Position numbers and translations under genes: made by a program. This document shows positions 15,200-20,379 of a DNA stretch of 20,379 nt, in pieces (within the stretch, counting starts at the first letter, position 1; the number at the start of each line of letters is the position of its first letter). Where the stretch lies: the NCBI GenBank assembly GCA_934725085.1, contig CAKVAL010000032.1:1-20379 (forward strand), given 5' to 3'. A model generated the notes under the pieces. That model did not search any database. It was not told where the DNA came from and saw nothing but the letters and a program-made list of their open reading frames with translations. Origin of the DNA: an uncultured Erysipelotrichaceae bacterium (GTDB lineage Bacteria; Bacillota_I; Bacilli_A; Erysipelotrichales; Erysipelotrichaceae).

Positions 15200-15208
15200 T
15201 TTATATCA
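15200..15208 (-). promoter_or_regulatory. Candidate degV promoter (extended -10)
   Basis: TGATATAAA on the minus strand matches TGnTATAAT with one change. It lies about 25 bases before the degV start and just downstream of the toxin terminator. A TTGACT further upstream is at the wrong distance for this -10 but would pair with TATCTA at 16 bases. Confidence 0.5.
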
Positions 15209-15222
15209 ACAATCAGTCAAAA

Positions 15223-15249
15223 GTAAAAAGCCTTATTGGGGCTTTTTAC
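15223..15249 (-). terminator. Terminator of the type III toxin gene
   Basis: A 10-bp perfect stem (on the plus strand GTAAAAAGCC and GGCTTTTTAC) has a 7-base loop, 48 bases after the toxin stop. On the minus strand the arm GGCTTTTTAC runs into TTTTG, giving the T-rich end of an intrinsic terminator. Confidence 0.78.
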
Positions 15250-15297
15250 GCTGGAAGGTATTAAATGAAAAAATCATTAATCATTTATTTGATTACT

Positions 15298-16074
15298 TTA
15301 TACCACTATTGTGTGTAAATCATGTGAAAATGATAATAATTTCTTTAATAACTCATCATACAAATCACTCTTAGTCATACCATAATTTATGTTACAGAAC
15401 TCATCATACATCACAATGATTTTTAAATACTTTTCAACATCTTCAAGACTTAATTCTTTGATTAAAAATTTACCTAGACAACTTATTGAAATAGTATTCT
15501 CATCAAGTCTACGAACATAGAAGTCACTTAACTTAAAACCACCATCATTGCATAATTCCTTAATAAGACAATATAAGTTATAGGATATTTCTATTTCTTT
15601 TTTCTTTGATTCCTTATCATCAACCTCAAAACCCATCTCATCCCAAAAGTATTCTAAAGATGTATGAGAAAACCTCCATGAATCCCAGAACTTTGATATT
15701 GGATTAGATATAAACTTCTTATAATCCTTTATATATCTTAGATATTGATAGATAATATTTTTCTCATTCTTTGTCAAATATTTCATTTCTTCTAAATCAA
15801 TATGGCCATCATCACCGATAAAACTTTCGTCTCTTACGACTACCGAATACTTAAAATCTAAGCCTGGTCTTTCGCCATCTTTTCTTCTACTGCTATCCTT
15901 AAATAAGAAACTAGAAGAATGCTTAATATTTGTCTTAACAGGGATACAATAATTAATCCCCTCAATCTCAACCTTATATACAGAATATGATCTGTTAATC
16001 TTTCTTAATATATAAGGATAATCTTTTTTGTTATAAACCGAATAAAACTTATTACTTAATCTTTTTAATTCCAT
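15298..16074 (-). CDS. Type III toxin-antitoxin toxin, TenpN/ToxN-like endoribonuclease with C-terminal extension
   Basis: A 258-residue protein. Its first 145 or so residues resemble the ToxN/TenpN/AbiQ endoribonuclease toxins: an opening MELKRLSNKFYS, a core strand pair around YSVYKVEIEGINYCIPVKTNIKH (residues 30-52), GLDFKYSVVVRD (71-82), a helix pair NEKNIIYQYLRYIKDYKKFI, and the closing SLEYFWDEMGF. Family toxins are usually 150-200 residues, so the last 110 residues are additional and unrecognised. The identification rests mainly on context: a structured tandem-repeat RNA, then a terminator, lie directly upstream, as in all type III loci. The start at 16074 is set by GGAGG four bases before the ATG; a longer reading of 14 residues would run through the terminator. 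Such systems act as phage-exclusion (abortive infection) or plasmid-stability modules. Confidence 0.78.
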   Translation of the reverse strand: MELKRLSNKFYSVYNKKDYPYILRKINRSYSVYKVEIEGINYCIPVKTNIKHSSSFLFKDSSRRKDGERPGLDFKYSVVVRDESFIGDDGHIDLEEMKYLTKNEKNIIYQYLRYIKDYKKFISNPISKFWDSWRFSHTSLEYFWDEMGFEVDDKESKKKEIEISYNLYCLIKELCNDGGFKLSDFYVRRLDENTISISCLGKFLIKELSLEDVEKYLKIIVMYDEFCNINYGMTKSDLYDELLKKLLSFSHDLHTIVV

Positions 16075-16094
16075 CTTTCCTCCAAAATGAGCAC

Positions 16095-16129
16095 AAAAAA
16101 AGGCAGCACTAATCATGACACCACCTTTT
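16095..16129 (-). terminator. Terminator between antitoxin RNA repeats and toxin gene
   Basis: On the minus strand AAAAGGTGGTGT and AGTGCTGCCTTTTTTT pair across a CATGATT loop, using several G-U pairs, and end in seven Ts. In type III toxin-antitoxin loci a leaky terminator at this position makes antitoxin RNA exceed toxin mRNA. Confidence 0.72.
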
Positions 16130-16134
16130 AAACT

Positions 16135-16236
16135 TCGCTCGATTGGGATTTCTTTGTTTCTCTTCGCCGACCCAAGGCCGAAGCAAGTAACGATTGGGAT
16201 TTTTTTATTTAACCTCGCCGACCCAAGGCCGAGGCA
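16135..16236 (-). repeat. Two tandem 51-bp repeats
   Basis: Units are 16236-16186 and 16185-16135 on the minus strand. They share the 16-base core CGGCCTTGGGTCGGCG and ATCCCAATCG, both at an exact 51-base offset. They differ in the flanking stem bases and in the linker. The leader just upstream (ACTCGATAGAATC) may be the decayed end of a third unit. Confidence 0.9.
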
Positions 16237-16259
16237 GATTCTATCGAGTTTTAGCTGAA
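16135..16259 (-). ncRNA. Type III antitoxin RNA (ToxI/TenpI-like pseudoknot repeats)
   Basis: On the minus strand, a short leader and two 51-base repeats form the presumed RNA antitoxin. Each repeat holds a hairpin whose 5-bp outer stem is CCUCG/CGAGG in the first and CUUCG/CGAAG in the second, a compensatory change that supports the fold. The hairpin loop contains UUGGG, which is complementary to CCCAA about 20 bases downstream in the same repeat (in AAAUCCCAAUCG), giving an H-type pseudoknot. An A-rich linker between the two pairing elements varies in sequence but keeps AAAUCCC. Mature antitoxins of this class are cut from the precursor by the toxin and bind it as pseudoknots. The class (TenpI versus ToxI or CptI) is inferred from the toxin. 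Confidence 0.83.
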
Positions 16260-16265
16260 CGCCTA

Positions 16266-16293
16266 CTTATAGTATACACTAGAATCACGACAA
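16266..16293 (-). promoter_or_regulatory. Candidate promoter of the antitoxin RNA
   Basis: TTGTCG (16293-16288) and TATAAG (16271-16266) on the minus strand are 16 bases apart; an overlapping TATACT (16277-16272) is an alternative -10. Transcription would start near 16259, about 23 bases before the first repeat. Confidence 0.55.
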
Positions 16294-16322
16294 TTATTTA
16301 TGAAAAAATATTTCATTAATTA

Positions 16323-18896
16323 TTACTTTTTCTTCTTGTGTTTCCTTCTTACAACACCAAAAATCACAACGACTACAACACCACCTAAAACACAATACAA
16401 CAAGTAAGAATAATCATTAAGCTTCTTAACAGTAATACTATCAATCTTATTATCATAGACAATTACACAGTACCTACCATCTTCTGTATAATCAACCTTC
16501 TCACCATTTACATACACTTCATACTTATCATAGTTATTGGTATAAATTCTTAAATCATCACACAAAGAATTATTATCTAGCTTAAAGTTAAGCTTATAAG
16601 TTACTTCGTTATTATCCTTAGCCTCAACCATACAAGATAAGCTATCGCCCATAAAGAACTTACCATCAGCAACCACATATGCTAAAGGCTCTTCATTTGT
16701 TGAAATAGATGGATAAACATCATTAAAATCACACTTAAACAACAAATCCCTTGTGACATTATTAAGGATGCCATCGCTCAAACCATCCCAAAGTGCATAA
16801 TCATTATCTTGATCATCAATATATGGAACCTTACTTAAAGGTAAAGAATCACCGTATTCAATAGTCTCTTTCAAGATACACTTTTTATCATTCACAAAAT
16901 AAATATTAATCTTCTTTAAATCATCAACGATATCCAAATCCTTTAACTCATCATAAGAAATAGGATAAGCCTTTTCACCATAAGAAATATTATCAATAGC
17001 TCCATAATTATCATAAAGATAATAATTACCATTAATATCCTCACTGTTTTCAGCTAACTCATCACCTACAAGACCGCCCATAATCATACCAACATTATTT
17101 GTAGCCTCTTTAATTTGAGCCAAAGAACCATTATTATTAAGCTTCTTACCTCTTCCTGCAATGCCACCTACATAATCACTGCCATAGATAAAACACTTCG
17201 CATAATTATTATTCACATTAGCCAAAGATAATCCAACAATACCGCCAATATAAGAACCATCTTCACAATCTAATAAGCCATAATTGATATTATTCTTAAT
17301 CAAACCTAAATCCTGATTACCAACAATACCACCCGCATTGTTCTTCTTCAAAAAGATAGTACCCTCATTAACACTATCAATAAGCACTGCCCTAACTTTA
17401 TAAGTCATATTCAAAGATGTTTGACCAGTAATAGAAAAATCATCCTCAGGATCTAAATCATTCTCCTTAGCCACAGCACCCGCAATACCACCAACATTGA
17501 TATCACCACTGACACTACCCTTATTACTACACTTAGTTAACTTACCTTCTACAATATCCTCACTACTTTTAAGAGAAACATCCTCAAAAGTCGGTTTCTC
17601 ATTAGTCAAAGAATCCGCAAAATTAACCATAGTATTACTTAAGGCTTTCAAATTATTATTAACATTCTTCAAATCATCATTTAAATTACTACTTGCATCC
17701 TTATTAGAATTAGAAAGATTCTCCATCGTATTAAACGCATTAGATAAACAAGCAGACAAGGAAGCCCTCGCACTCTCATACTCATCACTTCTTGAGAAAG
17801 TATGGTCCTCTTCGTTATAGACAAAACCGCTCTTCAACAAGACATCAATTGCATCATTAGCCTCTTTTAAACTATTAGAAATATCCTTCAAACCATTAGT
17901 ACTATTATCGTTGATATTTTTAACCTCATTAATAGACGCATCAACAGAACTTGAAACACTCTTAATTTGTCTTTGCATCCTTTGAAGATAATCCTCATTA
18001 AAATTAAGCTCCATACAAGGCTCAAACTGGCCTACAATACCGCCTACTTCTTTACGACCATAGACCTCACCATAATTAACACAAGACTCAATATAACCTG
18101 AATGACTTCCGCAAACACCGCCAATGTTATAGCCAACATGTTCATAACCAACTACAGAATAATTAACACACGTTTTAATAGAACCAAAATTGCTACCAAC
18201 AACGCCACCAATATCAGTAATACTAGCAACATTCTCACTAGACTTTAAAGTCTCTAAACTAATGGCATTAATATCCACATTATCATCTAAAACATAATCA
18301 TTAACCCTAGCTCTATTGAAACAATTCTTAACCAAACCATAGTTAACACCCACGATACCACCAACATAATGCTTACCATAAATATCACCATAACTTTGGC
18401 AATCAATGATTGAAGCACCACTGGCATTATAACCAACTACCATACCAACATCACTATTAGCAAGCACCTTAGAATCAACATTAATATTTGAAACTTTACC
18501 CTGGTTATAACCTATAAAACCTAGATTATTAGCCTTACTATCAACACTATATTCAACATTTACATTATTGATATCGGCCTTCTTACCAGTAATTCTAAAA
18601 ACACCAACATTTGTTTCATCGCTATCTAAAGTAATATTTACTAATTTATGATTATTACCATTAAAAGTACCATTGAAATAAGGAATAGGAGTAAAACCAT
18701 CCTTAAAATCCAAATCAGCATTCAAAGAAACAATCAAACCCTCACTATTAGTATCAAGAACACACAACTTAACTAATTTATTCCAATCATTTAGATTATT
18801 AAGCTCAAAAACATTATCCTCGCCATGTACTGCATAAGGAAATAAAGTCAACATCAACAACAAAGTAACCATCAAGCTAAGCTTCTTTTTCATCAT
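16323..18896 (-). CDS. Secreted, membrane-anchored GLUG-repeat protein with central coiled coil
   Basis: An 857-residue surface protein (from the chosen start). It has a signal peptide (KKKLSLMVTLLLMLTLFPYAVHG), about ten GLUG-type repeats of the form GGIVGxNxGxIxNC in two blocks (roughly residues 125-290 and 465-615), a helical, probably coiled-coil insertion (about 300-435) rich in Ser, Asn and Asp, a beta-rich C-terminal region (about 640-820), and a C-terminal membrane helix followed by RRKHKKKK. There is no LPXTG, so the tail probably anchors it in the membrane with the repeats outside. GLUG repeats are thought to form a beta-solenoid. The start is ambiguous: 18896 and 18893 both precede the signal peptide, and 18905 is closer to the AGAGG. 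It overlaps the exporter gene by 20 bases, implying a joint role. Ligand unknown. Confidence 0.82.
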   Translation of the reverse strand: MMKKKLSLMVTLLLMLTLFPYAVHGEDNVFELNNLNDWNKLVKLCVLDTNSEGLIVSLNADLDFKDGFTPIPYFNGTFNGNNHKLVNITLDSDETNVGVFRITGKKADINNVNVEYSVDSKANNLGFIGYNQGKVSNINVDSKVLANSDVGMVVGYNASGASIIDCQSYGDIYGKHYVGGIVGVNYGLVKNCFNRARVNDYVLDDNVDINAISLETLKSSENVASITDIGGVVGSNFGSIKTCVNYSVVGYEHVGYNIGGVCGSHSGYIESCVNYGEVYGRKEVGGIVGQFEPCMELNFNEDYLQRMQRQIKSVSSSVDASINEVKNINDNSTNGLKDISNSLKEANDAIDVLLKSGFVYNEEDHTFSRSDEYESARASLSACLSNAFNTMENLSNSNKDASSNLNDDLKNVNNNLKALSNTMVNFADSLTNEKPTFEDVSLKSSEDIVEGKLTKCSNKGSVSGDINVGGIAGAVAKENDLDPEDDFSITGQTSLNMTYKVRAVLIDSVNEGTIFLKKNNAGGIVGNQDLGLIKNNINYGLLDCEDGSYIGGIVGLSLANVNNNYAKCFIYGSDYVGGIAGRGKKLNNNGSLAQIKEATNNVGMIMGGLVGDELAENSEDINGNYYLYDNYGAIDNISYGEKAYPISYDELKDLDIVDDLKKINIYFVNDKKCILKETIEYGDSLPLSKVPYIDDQDNDYALWDGLSDGILNNVTRDLLFKCDFNDVYPSISTNEEPLAYVVADGKFFMGDSLSCMVEAKDNNEVTYKLNFKLDNNSLCDDLRIYTNNYDKYEVYVNGEKVDYTEDGRYCVIVYDNKIDSITVKKLNDYSYLLYCVLGGVVVVVIFGVVRRKHKKKK

Positions 18897-20379
18897 TATC
18901 ACCATTTTCCTCTTTAGTAGAAACAAGTGCATTCAACTGACCTGTCAAAACGCCCTTGAACTCACCATCAACATAACCATTAATCTTACCCCTAACACGA
19001 CCATTCAAAGCCATAGTACCGCTAGTACTTTGCATATTCTTACCAATAGGAGTCTCAATCTTAAACGAAGTCTTTTCAATAATCTTATCTCCCAAAACAA
19101 GAATCTGAGGTAGTACAAAGAATACTAAGATAATAGACACAATAGTACCCCTACCTAAACACTCACCAATAGCCGCGATAACCGGATTAGTTGTCATCTT
19201 AGAAATCAACACACCAGCAGAAGCCAAAATAGAACCAGAAGTAAAGATAGTAGGGAAAGAACTATTCAAGGCCTCAACAATAGCCTCCTTAGACTCCATT
19301 TTCTTCTTCAACTCACTATAGTGACTTGAAATAACAATCGCATAGTCGATATTAGCGCCCATTTGAATAGAATTAACAATTAAATATCCTAGGAAATATA
19401 ATGGTTCATCCATTAATGTCGGAACCGCAAAGTTAATCCAAATAGAACCCTGAATAACGATAATAAGTAGTATTGGTAAACCTGCTGATTGGAATGTAAA
19501 CAATAAGATAATAATTACAAACAACGCAGATAAAATAGAAATCAAAGTATTATCGCCAATAAATGAAGAAGACAAATCAATAGCTGAAGTAGAATTACCA
19601 ACCACATAATAATCTTCATCATAATACTTAGCGATAATCTCATGAATCTTATCAAGACATAAGGTTGTCGCCTCACTCTCTTCTGGTAAATCCAAATAAA
19701 CAACCATTCTAGAATAATCATCTGACTGTAGTTGTAGTTTAGCCTTATCTAATTGATCAAATAAGTCATCTAATGTTTCCTGCACATCACCATTTAGATA
19801 TACATTGCCATCATCCATCTCACCCTTTAGAAACATGAACATATCAAACAAAGGCACCTTATAATTACCTATGCCATTAATAAGTTCACCATATTGATCG
19901 TATTTAACCGCATAAGCTGAATATAAAACCTTAGCTACTTCATAATCCAAATTAGCTAACTCAGAAAATTCCCTAGGACTTAGGGCATCAGCCAACATAT
20001 AGCCATCCATAGCCTCAATATTAGCTAAACCCATAGATGACTTAACGCCATCTAGTCTGTCTATCTCTTTTAAAATATTACGTTGGCTATCATAATTACC
20101 ACTAGGCACAATAACAGCCACCATATTGTTGTTGCCAAAATTAGCCTTAATATGACTTCTTGCGATCTGAGCATCACTTGCCTTAGCTGTCTCTAAATCA
20201 TTATATGAATAGACATAAGGACAATTATTTGAAAAGAAGAAGGCAACACAAATCACCACCAAGAAAATAGGTGGAATGATATATTTAGTCTTATTCGCAA
20301 ACTTACCAACTGCATCAATCTCAGGCAACAACTTCTTATGACCTGTCTTATCAATTAACTTTGAAAACAACATCAACAA
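18877..20379 (-). CDS. RND/MMPL-superfamily exporter, C-terminal part (cut by window edge)
   Basis: The last 500 residues of a large RND-type membrane exporter; the reading frame is open at the window edge, so the N-terminal half is missing. Visible are a membrane helix (KYIIPPIFLVVICVAFFF, about 32-50), an extracytoplasmic porter domain (about 52-270), and five membrane segments (about 275-445). One of these has GANIDYAIVISSHY, matching the GxxxDY proton-relay motif of RND TM4/TM10. The cytoplasmic tail has an odd glycine-periodic stretch, MALNGRVRGKINGYVDGEFKGVLTG, recalling bactofilin-like short beta-helix rungs. MMPL relatives export lipids or drugs or help build surface polymers; the substrate here is unknown. 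The stop lies 20 bases inside the GLUG-protein gene. Confidence 0.88.
   Translation of the reverse strand: MLMLFSKLIDKTGHKKLLPEIDAVGKFANKTKYIIPPIFLVVICVAFFFSNNCPYVYSYNDLETAKASDAQIARSHIKANFGNNNMVAVIVPSGNYDSQRNILKEIDRLDGVKSSMGLANIEAMDGYMLADALSPREFSELANLDYEVAKVLYSAYAVKYDQYGELINGIGNYKVPLFDMFMFLKGEMDDGNVYLNGDVQETLDDLFDQLDKAKLQLQSDDYSRMVVYLDLPEESEATTLCLDKIHEIIAKYYDEDYYVVGNSTSAIDLSSSFIGDNTLISILSALFVIIILLFTFQSAGLPILLIIVIQGSIWINFAVPTLMDEPLYFLGYLIVNSIQMGANIDYAIVISSHYSELKKKMESKEAIVEALNSSFPTIFTSGSILASAGVLISKMTTNPVIAAIGECLGRGTIVSIILVFFVLPQILVLGDKIIEKTSFKIETPIGKNMQSTSGTMALNGRVRGKINGYVDGEFKGVLTGQLNALVSTKEENGDNDEKEA

Noticed and set aside
15264..15317. Plus-strand 17-codon reading frame (MKKSLIIYLITLYHYCV) with a GGAAGG about eight bases upstream.
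   Set aside because: It overlaps the 3' end of the toxin gene on the opposite strand and has no clear promoter. Its short hydrophobic composition is expected by chance in AT-rich DNA, so it was left out as a gene.
16135..16236. CRISPR array.
   Set aside because: There are only two units, the whole 51 bases is repeat-like with no unique spacer between constant repeats, there are no cas genes, and the RNA folds as pseudoknots ahead of a type III toxin.
16294..16325. Terminator for the GLUG gene (ATGAAA/TTTCAT hairpin).
   Set aside because: The stem is only about six AT-rich base pairs and overlaps the likely antitoxin promoter region; support is too weak.

Overview
The window looks like a chromosomal segment of a low-GC Bacillota (Firmicutes), most plausibly an Erysipelotrichales-type gut or host-associated anaerobe. 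The clues are AT-rich coding sequence, strong GGAGG ribosome binding sites, Bacillota-type glycolytic and DegV proteins, a DUF6465-like small protein, and use of TGA as a stop with TGG for tryptophan (so not a Mollicutes code). The taxonomic call is inference; no rRNA or other marker is present.

Layout. Positions 1-2880 (minus strand): a hicA-hicB toxin-antitoxin pair with its own promoter and a palindromic operator, followed by a NUDIX hydrolase and guaA (GMP synthase). Positions 2900-3720: a degenerate cation-diffusion-facilitator-like membrane protein with a likely leaderless start and a frame-shifted tail. Positions 3700-7075: a compact pgk-tpiA-eno glycolytic operon ending in a cUUCGg terminator. 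Positions 7118-8390 (plus strand): an SPFH membrane protein translationally coupled to a small Arc-type ribbon-helix-helix protein, with a candidate twin operator at their promoter. Positions 8373-12270 (minus strand): hypB, a 945-residue iron-sulfur flavoprotein and hypA, arranged as one overlapping operon with no nickel enzyme in view. Positions 12271-14295 (plus strand): a translational GTPase in which domains IV and V are replaced by a Rae1/YacP-like NYN nuclease, then a DUF6465-like protein. Positions 14299-15210: degV. Positions 15223-16293 (minus strand): a type III toxin-antitoxin locus with promoter, two 51-nt pseudoknot-forming RNA repeats, a terminator and a TenpN-like toxin with an extra C-terminal domain. 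Positions 16323-20379 (minus strand): an RND/MMPL exporter (cut by the window edge) overlapping a secreted, membrane-anchored GLUG-repeat protein.

The two most exciting items are the GTPase-nuclease fusion, which suggests a factor that docks on the ribosome and cuts mRNA in the A site, and the type III toxin-antitoxin system, whose RNA antitoxin is visible from its repeats, a compensatory base-pair change and a conserved pseudoknot. The hypBA-flavoprotein operon without a hydrogenase is the third: it hints at an unrecognised nickel-related role for the flavoprotein or at repurposed Hyp proteins.
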